Of a DNA stretch of 64,000 nt, positions 16,486 through 25,509 are shown piece by piece. A program made the translations under genes and the position numbers. Below the pieces are notes generated by a model that was given only the letters and a program-made list of their open reading frames with translations, made no database searches and was not told the DNA's origin. Each line of letters begins with the position of its first letter. Position 1 is the first letter of the stretch. This stretch comes from Halovulum dunhuangense. Lineage in GTDB: Bacteria; Pseudomonadota; Alphaproteobacteria; Rhodobacterales; Rhodobacteraceae. Location of the stretch: the NCBI RefSeq assembly GCF_013093415.1, contig NZ_JABFBC010000002.1, forward strand, positions 186,001 to 250,000, given 5' to 3'.

Positions 16486-18602
16486 GCACGGAATACCCGC
16501 TGATCCGCGACTGGCTGCGGCTGGAGGATGGCCGGCTCTGGGTGCGCGCGGGCAAGGTGGATATCGGGCAGCGCATCTCGACCGCGCTGGTGCGGATCGC
16601 CGCCGAAGAGCTTTGCCTTTCGCCCGCGCTGATCGAGGTGGCACCCGTCAGCACCGCCGACAGCCCGGACCAGGGCATCACCTCCGGCTCGACTTCCGTG
16701 CAGGAAGGGGGCGGCGCGATCCGGCTGGCCGCCGCCAGCCTGCGCGCGGCGGTGCTGCGACTGGCCGCCGCGCGGCTGGAGACGGCGCCGGATGCGCTGC
16801 GGCTGGAGGACGACTACGTCATCCGCCCCGGCACCAATGCAAAGATCGCGCTGCTGGACCTGGTGGCGGCGCTGGACCCGGACACGCCGCTCGACCCCGA
16901 CGCCCGGCCCCTGCCGGCGGCGCTGCGCCGCCCCCTGCCCGCCCTGCCGCCGCGCGGGCTGGCGGAGATGGTGACCGGCGCCTACCGCTTCCTGCACGAC
17001 CTGGACCTGCCGGGCATGCTGCATGCCCGCACCCTGCGCCCGCCCCATGCGCGGGCGCGGCTGCGCGGGCTGGACGCGGGCGTGGTGGAAAGCCTGGAAC
17101 ACAAGGGCTTCACCGTGCTGCGCGACGGCAGTTTCCTGGCCATTGCCGGCGCGTCGGAATGGCAGGTGATCCGCGCCGCCCGGCGGCTTGCGGCGGCCTG
17201 CGACTGGGATGCCGGCGCGGGCCTGCCCGAGGGCGATTTCCGCGACCTGCTGCGCAGCCGGCCCGCGACCCGGATCACGGTGGCGGAGGGGGGCATGCCG
17301 GATACGGCGGCGGCCCTGCCCGCGCCCCTGGATGCGCCGCAGATCGCGGCCAGCTTCAGCCGGCCCTATCAGCTGCATGCGGCGCTTGCCCCTTCGGCGG
17401 CGCTGGCAGAGTGGCGCGACGGGCGGCTCCATGTTCACAGCCACAGCCAGGGCATCTGGACCCTGCGCGACGCGCTGGCCGACAGTTTCCGCCTGACCCC
17501 CGCCGAGGTGGTGGTGACCCACACCCCCGGGCCCGGCTGCTATGGCCATAACGGGGCCGATGACGCGGCGCTCGATGCGGCGCTGGTGGCGCAGGCGGTG
17601 CCCGGGCGGCCGGTGCTGCTGAAATGGACCCGCGAGGAGGAACACGCCTGGGAACCCGTCGCGCCCGCAACGGTGCTGGAGGTGGCGGCTGCGCTGGACG
17701 AGGGGGGCCGGATCGCGGGTTTCGCGGCCGAGGCGATGAGCGACACCCATCGCGGCAGGCCCCGCCCCGGCCCGAACCGCTCGGGCCCGGCGCGGCTTCT
17801 GTCGAACCGGTTCCGCGACGACGCGCCGCCGCCGTTCCAGGCGACGCCCAATATCGGGAAACATGCGGGCATCCACCGCAACCTGGACCCGATCTACCGT
17901 TTCGCCGACAAGCGGCTGGTCAAGCGGCTGGTGCCCGACATGCCGCTGCGCAGTTCGGCCATGCGCTGCCTGGGCGCGGTCATCAACGTGCTGGCGATCG
18001 AGGCGGTGATGGACGAGGCGGCGGAACGCGCGGGCCGCGACCCCATCGCCTATCGGCTGGAGCATCTGGACGACCCGCGCGCCATCGCGGTGCTGAGGCG
18101 GCTCGATGCGCTGGCCAAGGCCGACCCGGTGGCCGAGGGCTTCGCGCGCGGCATCGCCTATGCGCAGTACAAGAACCAGATGACGCGCGTGGGGCTTTAC
18201 GTCGATCTCGAGCTGACGGACGCGGCCGAGGTGCGGCTGGGCCGCGTGGTCATGGTGGCAGATGCGGGCCGCGTGGTGGACCCCGACGGGCTGGCGGCGC
18301 AGCTGGAAGGCGGGGTGATCCAGGCGGCAAGCTGGACGCTGTACGAGGAACAGCGCTGGGACCGCGACGGCGTGCTGGGGCGCGACTGGGACAGCTATCC
18401 GGTGCTGCGCTTCGACAACGTGCCGCAGTTCGAGACGCATCTGGTCGGGTCGGACGAGACGCCCTCGGTCGGCGCGGGAGAGGCGTCTCCGGGGCCTGCG
18501 GCGGCGGCCATCGCCAACGCCATCGCGGCGGCGACCGGGCTGCGGCTGCGCGACATGCCCTTCACGCCAGACGCGATAAGGCGGGCCGCGATGGAGGCGT
18601 GA
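16482..18602 (+). CDS. molybdopterin-binding subunit of Mo-hydroxylase (IorB-like)
   Basis: A 706-residue large subunit of the aldehyde-oxidase/isoquinoline 1-oxidoreductase group. It shows GKVDIGQRISTALVRIAAEE near the start (residues about 25-44), the SHSQGIWTLRDAL cofactor loop (about 316-328), a GCYGHNGADDAALDA segment, and the C-terminal GAGEASPGPAAAAIANAI, where the Glu is the likely catalytic base. It would hydroxylate a carbon next to nitrogen in a heteroaromatic ring or oxidise an aldehyde, using water. It is shorter than some relatives and has no twin-arginine leader. The ATG overlaps the small-subunit stop (ATGA). Confidence 0.85.
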   Translation: MSTEYPLIRDWLRLEDGRLWVRAGKVDIGQRISTALVRIAAEELCLSPALIEVAPVSTADSPDQGITSGSTSVQEGGGAIRLAAASLRAAVLRLAAARLETAPDALRLEDDYVIRPGTNAKIALLDLVAALDPDTPLDPDARPLPAALRRPLPALPPRGLAEMVTGAYRFLHDLDLPGMLHARTLRPPHARARLRGLDAGVVESLEHKGFTVLRDGSFLAIAGASEWQVIRAARRLAAACDWDAGAGLPEGDFRDLLRSRPATRITVAEGGMPDTAAALPAPLDAPQIAASFSRPYQLHAALAPSAALAEWRDGRLHVHSHSQGIWTLRDALADSFRLTPAEVVVTHTPGPGCYGHNGADDAALDAALVAQAVPGRPVLLKWTREEEHAWEPVAPATVLEVAAALDEGGRIAGFAAEAMSDTHRGRPRPGPNRSGPARLLSNRFRDDAPPPFQATPNIGKHAGIHRNLDPIYRFADKRLVKRLVPDMPLRSSAMRCLGAVINVLAIEAVMDEAAERAGRDPIAYRLEHLDDPRAIAVLRRLDALAKADPVAEGFARGIAYAQYKNQMTRVGLYVDLELTDAAEVRLGRVVMVADAGRVVDPDGLAAQLEGGVIQAASWTLYEEQRWDRDGVLGRDWDSYPVLRFDNVPQFETHLVGSDETPSVGAGEASPGPAAAAIANAIAAATGLRLRDMPFTPDAIRRAAMEA

Positions 18603-18674
18603 TCCGGCACGTTGCGCGGCCCCGCGCCCGCGCTAGGTTTACAGGCATCACATCCAGACAGGGGGATTTTCACC

Positions 18675-19994
18675 ATGCCGGACGGCACCACCTCCAACAG
18701 CGCGCGGCGCAGCGTCGTCGTGCAGGGCTTCACCAACAGCGTGCTCGACCCCGAGTCGCCGATGCTGGGCCCGGTCGAGAATGGCGGCACCATCATCGCC
18801 AACACAGCGCCGGGCTGCTGGGGGCCGATGATCACCCCCGCCCTGCGCGGCGGGCACGAGGTGACGCGCCCCGTTTATGTCGAGGGGGCGGAACCGGGCG
18901 ACGCGGTCGCCATCCGCATCCGCGACATCACCGTGACCTCGATCGCCACCGCCTCGGGGCATGACAGCTCTCCCGAAGGGTTCTGCCTGGGCGATCCCTA
19001 TGTCGCCGCGCGCTGCCCGCATTGCGACACGGTCTGGCCCGAAACCCATGTCGAGGGGATCGGCCAGGACGCCGTGCGCTGCGACGCCTGCGGCAACCCC
19101 GTGAAGCCCTTCGAGATCGTGCACGGCTACACGGTCGTCTTCGACGAGACGCGCCATGTCGGCGTGACCATGTCGAAGAAGGCGGCCGAGCGGATCGCGC
19201 ACGAGGCAAAGCACTTCGCCGCGCTGCCGGACGACTCGAAGCAGCATTCGATCCTGACCTATGCGCCCTCGGACATGGCGGGTGTCATGGTGCGGATGCG
19301 GCCCTTCCTGGGCCAGCTCGGCACCTGCCCGTCGCGCGCGATGCCCGACAGCCACAACGCGGGCGATTTCGGCGCCTTCCTCGTGGGCGCGCCGCATCCC
19401 TATGCGATGACCGCCGAGGACCTGGCGGAACACAAGACCGACGGCCACATGGACATCGACGCGGTGCGCCCCGGCGCGATCCTGGTCGCCCCGGTCAAGG
19501 TCAAGGGCGCGGGCGTCTACATGGGCGACATGCACGCGGCCCAGGGCGACGGCGAGATCGCGGGCCACACGATGGACGTGGCGGGTTCGGTCACGCTCCA
19601 GGTCGAGGTGCTGAAGGACTGGCCCATCGACGGCCCGGTGCTGTTCCCGCTGCCCGAGGACCTGCCGCCGCTGGCGCGCCCCTTCACCGCGAGCGAGCGG
19701 GCAAAGGCGGCGCGGCTGGCGCAGGAATGGGGCGTGGGCGAACTGGAGGCCTCGGCGCCGATTTCGGTGATCGGGACGGCGGCCAACATGAACGCCGCGA
19801 TCGACAACGGGCTTGCCCGCGCCGCGGCACTTCTGGGCATGAGCGTGGCCGAGGTGCGCAACCGCGCCACCATCAACGGCGCCATCGAGATCGGCCGCGC
19901 GCCGGGGGTGATCCAGGTCACCTTCCTTGCGCCGCTCTCGAAGCTCGATGCGGTGGGCCTGGGCGGCTACGCCCGCGAGCAGTACGACCTGTAA
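18675..19994 (+). CDS. acetamidase/formamidase-family amidohydrolase
   Basis: A 439-residue protein of the FmdA/AmdA family, which hydrolyses short amides such as formamide or acetamide in the cytoplasm. Family features include the N-terminal GGTIIANTAPGCWGP block (about 35-49) and GDFGAFLVGAPHPYAM (about 230-245). A zinc-ribbon-like insertion with CPHC (about 114-117) and CDAC (about 136-139) is less usual. The ATG at 18675 is preceded by a GGGGGA site. It lies 72 bases after the Mo-hydroxylase; the pairing suggests ring hydroxylation followed by amide cleavage of a nitrogen heterocycle. Confidence 0.8.
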   Translation: MPDGTTSNSARRSVVVQGFTNSVLDPESPMLGPVENGGTIIANTAPGCWGPMITPALRGGHEVTRPVYVEGAEPGDAVAIRIRDITVTSIATASGHDSSPEGFCLGDPYVAARCPHCDTVWPETHVEGIGQDAVRCDACGNPVKPFEIVHGYTVVFDETRHVGVTMSKKAAERIAHEAKHFAALPDDSKQHSILTYAPSDMAGVMVRMRPFLGQLGTCPSRAMPDSHNAGDFGAFLVGAPHPYAMTAEDLAEHKTDGHMDIDAVRPGAILVAPVKVKGAGVYMGDMHAAQGDGEIAGHTMDVAGSVTLQVEVLKDWPIDGPVLFPLPEDLPPLARPFTASERAKAARLAQEWGVGELEASAPISVIGTAANMNAAIDNGLARAAALLGMSVAEVRNRATINGAIEIGRAPGVIQVTFLAPLSKLDAVGLGGYAREQYDL

Positions 19995-20072
19995 GGCAGG
20001 ACGATCTTGAGGACAGGACCGGCGCCGGCGGGAACCACCGCCGGCGCCCCATCAACAGAGGGGCAGGAAAGA

Positions 20073-20744
20073 ATGAGCGATCTGGCATCCATCGCGCGCG
20101 GCGGCGTGCTGCGCGCGACGGTCAACACCGGCAACCGCGCACTTGTGCAACCGGTGGAGGGCGGCTTCACGGGCATCAGCCCGGCGCTTGGCCGCAGGCT
20201 GGCCGAGGAGATCGGCGCGCGGCTGGAGCAGGTGGTCTATTCCGGCGCCGGCAAGGTGTTCGACGACGCGCTGAACGACAGGTGGGATGTGGGCTTTCTC
20301 GCCATCGACGCGATGCGGGCCAAGTCGATCAGCTTCACCCGGCCCTATCACACCATCGAGGCGACCTATGCCGTGCGGGTGGGCAGCGGCATCGAGACGC
20401 CCGAGGATGCCGACCGGGCGGGCCTGACGGTCCTGACCTCCACCGGGTCGGCCTATGACATGTGGCTGACGGCCAATCTGAAGGCGGCGCGGCTGGAACG
20501 CTCGGGCACGCCGGGCGAGAGTTTCGAGGAGTTCCGCGGCGGGCGCGGCGATGCGGTCGCGGGCGTGCGCGCCTCGCTCGAGCGGCATTTCGCGGGCGAT
20601 CGCGGCTACATGGTGCTGACCGGCACGGTCGCGAAAGTGGAACAGGCGATGGTCCTGCCGGGGCCCGACAACCCGGCGATCAAGGCGCTCGACGATTTCG
20701 TCGCGCGCGCCATCGCGGACGGCTTCGTCGCCACGCATCTCTAG
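20073..20744 (+). CDS. SBP-family-3-like protein without signal peptide
   Basis: A 223-residue protein with the fold of amino-acid-type solute-binding proteins: GGVLRATVNTGN at the start, GFTGISPALGRRLAEEIGA (about 28-46) and DVGFLAIDAMRAKSISFTRPY (about 71-91 in parts). It starts directly in the mature domain; no leader peptide exists, and the GCAGGAAAG site supports ATG 20073. Leaderless members may be cytoplasmic ligand carriers, enzymes or regulators. It is the last gene of the long operon, 78 bases after the amidase gene. Ligand unknown. Confidence 0.7.
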   Translation: MSDLASIARGGVLRATVNTGNRALVQPVEGGFTGISPALGRRLAEEIGARLEQVVYSGAGKVFDDALNDRWDVGFLAIDAMRAKSISFTRPYHTIEATYAVRVGSGIETPEDADRAGLTVLTSTGSAYDMWLTANLKAARLERSGTPGESFEEFRGGRGDAVAGVRASLERHFAGDRGYMVLTGTVAKVEQAMVLPGPDNPAIKALDDFVARAIADGFVATHL

Positions 20745-20752
20745 CGCCGGGC

Positions 20753-20771
20753 CCGGGGGCATTGTCCCCGG
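20753..20771 (+). terminator. stem-loop at end of the catabolic operon
   Basis: CCGGGG (20753-20758) and CCCCGG (20766-20771) form a 6-bp GC stem 8 bases after the last stop of the operon. No T-run follows, so termination strength is uncertain. Confidence 0.4.
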
Positions 20772-20981
20772 CACCGCTGACAACCGATATCGCAGCCCCC
20801 CCCCCCGGCGCGTGCGGGGATCCCGGATATGGCGAGGCCGCCGCATCCGTAGAATGCGCGCGCCCCGATCCGCGTCAGATCTTATGCATTCTTGTATGTG
20901 CGAATGATCATGCAGCCTCCTGCCGGGGCCCCTCCGGCCCCCCGCCGCCGGTGGCACGGCGATCGAGAGGGGAAGGTGCAA

Positions 20982-21360
20982 GTGAAATTCCGGAATGTCC
21001 TCGTGTCGGCAGCGGCACTTTCATCCGGGCTGGGCGGCATGGTTGCCGCAGGCGAAATCATCGGGTTCGACGGCGCGTCGGGATCGAGGATCCCTCGAAC
21101 CTGAGCCTGACCTTCCCGATCGATGTGGGCGATATCCCGGGCGGCGGGTTCACCCTGCGCATCACGCCCGTCTTCGCACCGTCGTGGATCCGGCCGCGAC
21201 CGGGTGCCGGTTCCGCGTCGCAGGCGGGCTGGACGCCGCCAACATCCCCTGCCTGACGGCGGACCCCTGGAAGTGTCGCGCAGCCCGAACGGGATCGGCT
21301 ACGGCACCGGATCCGCAGGCGTGTTTCGGCTGGTCTTCTGTCCGGGTGACGGGACCACGA
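20982..21360 (+). pseudogene. decayed gene for a small secreted protein
   Basis: A GTG start with a good ribosome site (GAGGGGAAGG) opens a signal peptide (KFRNVLVSAAALSSGLGG, cleavage near VAAG) and about ten mature residues, then stops at 21104. Protein-like sequence continues in other frames: EDPSNLSLTFPIDVGDIPGG from about 21093, VAGGLDAANIPCLTADPW from about 21220, and SPNGIGYGTGSAGVFRLVF from about 21283. At least three frameshifts are needed to join them. The mature part looks like a small secreted beta-rich protein (VPLPXT or PEP-type size), not recognised. It follows an 11-C run at 20796-20806. The frame changes could also be assembly errors. Confidence 0.55.
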
Positions 21361-21421
21361 AACGCGCGGGCGCCCCTGTGCGTCAGGGCCGGCGCGAGGA
21401 CGCTGCGTGTCGGTCGGCTGG

Positions 21422-21492
21422 AGCGGGCAGCGGGAATCGAACCCGCACCAAGAGCTTGGAAGGCTCGTGTGATACCATTTCACCATGCCCGC
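21422..21492 (-). tRNA. tRNA-Gly (anticodon TCC)
   Basis: The minus strand folds as a full cloverleaf: acceptor arms GCGGGCA and TGCCCGC with discriminator T, anticodon stem CGAGC/GCTC(T) around loop CTTCCAA giving anticodon TCC, and T arm GCGGG-TTCGATT-CCCGC. No CCA is encoded. It decodes GGA and GGG. Confidence 0.9.
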
Positions 21493-21550
21493 TCGTGGGG
21501 TCCGGATTAAGTCATGGGCCGCGCGCGGTCAAGCGCCCGCAGCCGGGACA

Positions 21551-22204
21551 TCATCGGATGAGCCGGTCCAGAAGATCGGGCAGAAGCGCGTAGTCGGGCA
21601 GCAGCGCCTCGGGGCCCAGCGCCTCGACCGCGGCGCCCTCGGGACCGAATGTGACCAGCACGCAGGCGACGCCAGCGGCTTTGGCGGCGTTGCGGTCGGT
21701 ATCGCTGTCGCCCACCAGAACGGCGCGGGCGGGGTTGCCGCCCAGCGCCGCGATGGTGTCGGTCAGATGGCGCGGATCGGGCTTGCGCACAGGCAGGCTG
21801 TCGCCGCCCAGAAGGGCCGCGAAGCGGTCGCGCAGGCCCAGCCGGCCCAGCAGCGTTTCCGCCAGCGCGGCGGGCTTGTTGGTGCACACGCCCAGCACCC
21901 AGCCCGCCGAGGCCAGGCTGTCCAGCGCGCCCTCGACGCCCGGGTAAAGCCGGGTGTGGCGGTCGATATTGGCCTCGTAATGCGCAAGGAAGGCGGGCAA
22001 GCGCCTCTCCACCTCGGTGTCGGACGCATGGCTGCCCGCGCGCGCCAACCCCTCGCGCAGCATCGCCCGCCCGCCGCGAAAGGCGAGCGCCTGGTCTCGC
22101 GCGGGGTGAAGAAGCTCTGCCCCGAGCCCGGCATTGGCGGCGGCGATCAGGTCGGCCGAGGTATCGGCAAGCGTGCCGTCGAGATCGAAGATGGCGCTGC
22201 GCAT
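21551..22204 (-). CDS. gph: phosphoglycolate phosphatase (HAD family)
   Basis: A 217-residue HAD hydrolase. Motif I is FDLDGTLADT (residues 6-15, nucleophile D7 and D9), motif II CTNKP (about 108-112), motif III Lys in VRKPDP and motif IV GDSDTDRNAAKAAG. The cap domain and length fit Gph, which removes 2-phosphoglycolate in the cytoplasm (DNA repair, photorespiration-like salvage). The ATG at 22204 begins right before the motif. It is divergent from glmU across 129 bases, a common arrangement in related bacteria, which supports the call. Confidence 0.85.
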   Translation of the reverse strand: MRSAIFDLDGTLADTSADLIAAANAGLGAELLHPARDQALAFRGGRAMLREGLARAGSHASDTEVERRLPAFLAHYEANIDRHTRLYPGVEGALDSLASAGWVLGVCTNKPAALAETLLGRLGLRDRFAALLGGDSLPVRKPDPRHLTDTIAALGGNPARAVLVGDSDTDRNAAKAAGVACVLVTFGPEGAAVEALGPEALLPDYALLPDLLDRLIR

Positions 22205-22333
22205 GGCATCCCGTGGAAGCGTCCCGCGCCGGGGCGCAACGGACTGAAACAGTTTCTGAAGCGGCCCCGCTTGGCGATCCGGCCGCTTGCCTGATAAGAG
22301 ACGCGGAAACCGCAAAGAGGCAAGACACCGCAT

Positions 22334-23686
22334 ATGAGCACGGCGATCATTCTGCTGGCCGCTGGCCAGGGCACGCGCATGAACTCGGACCTGCCGAAGG
22401 TGCTGCACCGGCTGGCGGGCGCGCCGCTGCTGCACCACGCGATGCGCAGCGGGGCCGCACTGGGCGCCGAGCGCATGGTGGTGGTCACCGGGCACGGCTC
22501 CGAGGCGGTGCGCAAGGCCGCGCAGGCGCAGGACGAGGACGCCGTCTGCGTCGTGCAGGAGGAGCAGCTTGGCACCGCGCATGCGGTCGCGCAGGCGCGG
22601 GACGCGCTGGCGGGGTTCGAGGGCGATGCCATCGTGCTTTACGGCGACACCCCCTTCGTGCGCCCCGAGACGCTTGAGGCGATGCAGGAGGCGCGCGCCT
22701 CGGGCGCCGCGGTGGTGGTGCTGGGCTTCGTGGCGGGCGATCCCGCGGGCTATGGCCGGCTGATCCTCGACGCGGGCGGCGCGCTGCAGGCCATCGTCGA
22801 GCACAAGGACGCGACCGAGGCGCAACAGGCGATCCGGCTGTGCAATTCGGGCGTGGTCTGTGCCGACGCCGCGACCCTGTTCGACCTGGTGGCCGCGGTC
22901 GGCAACGCGAACGCCAAGGGCGAGTACTACCTGACCGACATCGTGGGCCTTGCCCGCGCGCGGGACCTGACCTGCGCCGTCGTCACCTGCGACGAGGCCG
23001 AGACGATGGGCGTGAACAGCCGGCAGGACCTGGCCCGCGCCGAAGCGGTTTTCCAGGCCCGCGCCCGCGCCGAGGCGCTGGAGAACGGCGTCACCCTGAC
23101 CGCGCCCGAAACGGTGTTCTTCGCCTTCGACACGGTGGTGGGCCGCGACGTGACCATCGCGCCTTTTGTGACCTTCGGCCCCGACGTGACGGTGGAAAGC
23201 GGCGCCGAGATCCGCGCCTTCTGCCACCTGGAGGGCTGCCACATATCCGAAGGCGCGCAGATCGGCCCCTATGCGCGCCTGCGGCCGGGCGCCGAGATCG
23301 GCGAGGATGCCCGCATCGGCAACTTCGTCGAGGTGAAGGCGGCCCAGGTCGGCCGCGGCGCCAAGGTCAACCACCTGAGCTATGTCGGTGACGCCAGCGT
23401 CGGCGAGGGCGCGAATATCGGCGCGGGCACCATCACCTGCAACTATGACGGCGTGTTCAAGCATCGCACGGTGATCGGCGATGGCGCCTTCATCGGGTCG
23501 AACACGGCGCTGGTGGCCCCGGTCACGGTCCATGCGGGCGGCTATGTCGGTTCGGGCTCGGTGGTGACGATGGACGTGCCCTCGGGCGATCTGGCAATTT
23601 CGCGCGCGCGGCAGGTGAACAAGGCGGGCCTGGGCGCGCGGATGATGGCGCGGCTGAAGGCGCTCAAGGCGAAGGGACGGGACTGA
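22334..23686 (+). CDS. glmU: bifunctional GlcNAc-1-P uridyltransferase / GlcN-1-P acetyltransferase
   Basis: A 450-residue protein with the full two-domain GlmU layout. The N-terminal uridyltransferase has LAAGQGTRM (7-15) with K at DLPKVLHR (19-26), GDTP (about 103-106) and GEYYLTDI (about 196-203). From about residue 245 it has left-handed beta-helix hexapeptide repeats, with the acetyltransferase signature NFVEVKAA, the active His in VNHLSYVGDA, and NCNYDG-type turn ITCNYDG. It makes UDP-GlcNAc for peptidoglycan and lipopolysaccharide. Its stop overlaps the glmS start (TGATG). Confidence 0.95.
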   Translation: MSTAIILLAAGQGTRMNSDLPKVLHRLAGAPLLHHAMRSGAALGAERMVVVTGHGSEAVRKAAQAQDEDAVCVVQEEQLGTAHAVAQARDALAGFEGDAIVLYGDTPFVRPETLEAMQEARASGAAVVVLGFVAGDPAGYGRLILDAGGALQAIVEHKDATEAQQAIRLCNSGVVCADAATLFDLVAAVGNANAKGEYYLTDIVGLARARDLTCAVVTCDEAETMGVNSRQDLARAEAVFQARARAEALENGVTLTAPETVFFAFDTVVGRDVTIAPFVTFGPDVTVESGAEIRAFCHLEGCHISEGAQIGPYARLRPGAEIGEDARIGNFVEVKAAQVGRGAKVNHLSYVGDASVGEGANIGAGTITCNYDGVFKHRTVIGDGAFIGSNTALVAPVTVHAGGYVGSGSVVTMDVPSGDLAISRARQVNKAGLGARMMARLKALKAKGRD

Positions 23687-25509
23687 TGTGTGGCATCGTC
23701 GGAATTCTCGGCAATCACGAGGTCGGGCCGGTCATCCTGGACGCGCTGAAGCGGCTGGAATATCGAGGCTATGACAGCGCTGGGATCGCCACGGTCAACG
23801 GCGGCGCGCTGGACCGCAGGCGGGCCACGGGCAAGCTGGCGGCGCTGTCGGACCTGCTGGTGGAAAACCCGATCCGGGGCAAGGCCGGCATCGGGCATAC
23901 CCGCTGGGCGACCCATGGCGCGCCCTCGACGGTGAACGCGCATCCCCATGTCTCGGGACCGGTGGCGGTGGTGCATAACGGGATCATCGAGAACTTCCGC
24001 AGCCTGCGGAAGGAACTGGAGGCCGACGGCTACCGCTTTTCGACCGAGACGGACACGGAAACGGTGGCCCATCTGGTCGCGCGCGAGATCGCCCGCGGCG
24101 CCACCCCCGAAGATGCGGTGGCGCGCAGCCTGAAACGCCTCGACGGGGCGTTCGCGCTGCTGTTCCTGTTCGAGGGACATGACGACCTGCTGATCGCCGC
24201 GCGGCGCGGATCGCCGCTGGCCATAGGCCACGGGCAGGGCGAGATGTTCGTGGGCTCGGACGCGCTGGCGCTGGCGCCGATGACGCGCGAACTGACCTAT
24301 CTGGAAGAGGGCGACTGGGCCGTGATCCGGCGCACCGGCGCCACCATCCACGATGCCGGGGGCGCTGTGGTGGACCGGCAGGTGATCCATGTCGCCGGCG
24401 TCAACGCCTTTGCCGACAAGGGGTCGCACAAGCACTTCATGGCGAAGGAGATCCACGAGCAGCCGACCGTGATGGCCTATGCGCTGAGCCACTACACGGT
24501 GACGGATGCGAACGGCGTGAAGCCCGCGCCGCTGGCGCTGGATTTCCGCGACTACGACCGGGTGGTGATCGTGGCCTGCGGCACCGCCTACCTGGCGGGA
24601 ATGGTCGCGAAATACTGGTTCGAGCAGATCGCGCGGATGCCGGTGGAGATCGACGTCGCCTCGGAGTTCCGCTACCGCGAGCCGCCCGTCAGCCCGCGCA
24701 CGCTGGCCGTGTTCGTCAGCCAGTCGGGCGAGACCGCCGACACGCTGGCAGCCCTTCGCTACATGAAGGGCAAGGCGGCGCGGATCGTGGGGATCGTGAA
24801 CGTCTCGGAAAGCTCGATCGCGCGGGAAAGCGACCTGGTGCTGCCGATCCATGCCGGGGTCGAGATCGGCGTCGCCTCGACCAAGGCGTTTACCTGCCAG
24901 CTGACGGTGCTGGCCGTGCTGGCGGTGATGGCCGCGCGGCAGACGGGCCAGATCGACGCCGCGCGCGAGGGGGCGCTGATGTCGGCGCTGGAAACCGTGC
25001 CGGGGGCGATGGCGGATCTGCTGGCCACCGAAAGCCGGCTGGGCGCCATCTGCTGGGAGCTGTCCAAGGCGCAGGACGTGCTGTTCCTGGGCCGGGGCGC
25101 GATGTATCCGCTGGCGCTGGAAGGGGCGCTGAAGCTGAAGGAGATCAGCTATATCCACGCCGAGGGCTATGCCAGCGGCGAGCTGAAGCACGGGCCCATC
25201 GCGCTGATCGACGAGACGGTGCCGGTGATCGTCATGGCGCCGACCGATCCGCTGTTCGACAAGACGGTCAGCAACATGCACGAGGTGATGGCGCGTGGCG
25301 GGCGGATCCTGCTCCTGTCGGACGAGACGGGGCTGGCCCATGCCGGGCAGGACGTGTGGGAACGGATCCGCCTGCCCCGCGTCGATCCCTTCGTGGCACC
25401 CATCCTTTACGCGGTGCCGGCGCAGCTGCTGGCCTATCACACGGCGGTCACCAAGGGCACCGACGTGGACCAGCCCCGCAATTTGGCGAAGTCGGTCACG
25501 GTGGAATGA
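23686..25509 (+). CDS. glmS: glutamine-fructose-6-phosphate aminotransferase (isomerising)
   Basis: A 607-residue GlmS. Cys2 (MCGIVG) is the N-terminal nucleophile of the glutaminase domain, with the TRWATHG loop (about 72-78). Two SIS sugar-isomerase domains follow, with SQSGETADT (about 345-353) and STKAFTCQ (about 400-407). The C-terminus ends in the conserved DQPRNLAKSVTVE. It makes glucosamine-6-phosphate, the substrate chain for GlmU, in the cytoplasm. Coupled to glmU upstream and to the alkylation-repair-like gene downstream (ATGA overlap). Confidence 0.95.
   Translation: MCGIVGILGNHEVGPVILDALKRLEYRGYDSAGIATVNGGALDRRRATGKLAALSDLLVENPIRGKAGIGHTRWATHGAPSTVNAHPHVSGPVAVVHNGIIENFRSLRKELEADGYRFSTETDTETVAHLVAREIARGATPEDAVARSLKRLDGAFALLFLFEGHDDLLIAARRGSPLAIGHGQGEMFVGSDALALAPMTRELTYLEEGDWAVIRRTGATIHDAGGAVVDRQVIHVAGVNAFADKGSHKHFMAKEIHEQPTVMAYALSHYTVTDANGVKPAPLALDFRDYDRVVIVACGTAYLAGMVAKYWFEQIARMPVEIDVASEFRYREPPVSPRTLAVFVSQSGETADTLAALRYMKGKAARIVGIVNVSESSIARESDLVLPIHAGVEIGVASTKAFTCQLTVLAVLAVMAARQTGQIDAAREGALMSALETVPGAMADLLATESRLGAICWELSKAQDVLFLGRGAMYPLALEGALKLKEISYIHAEGYASGELKHGPIALIDETVPVIVMAPTDPLFDKTVSNMHEVMARGGRILLLSDETGLAHAGQDVWERIRLPRVDPFVAPILYAVPAQLLAYHTAVTKGTDVDQPRNLAKSVTVE

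Noticed and set aside
16320-18440. 706-codon open frame on the minus strand
   Set aside because: Antisense to the Mo-binding subunit; no domain features.
20796-20806. C11 tract as a phase-variation switch
   Set aside because: The tract is not inside a reading frame and is not positioned in a recognisable promoter of an intact gene.
21422-21492. tRNA-Gly as attachment site of the accessory island
   Set aside because: The island is 17 kb away and no 3'-end duplicate of the tRNA or integrase gene is seen.
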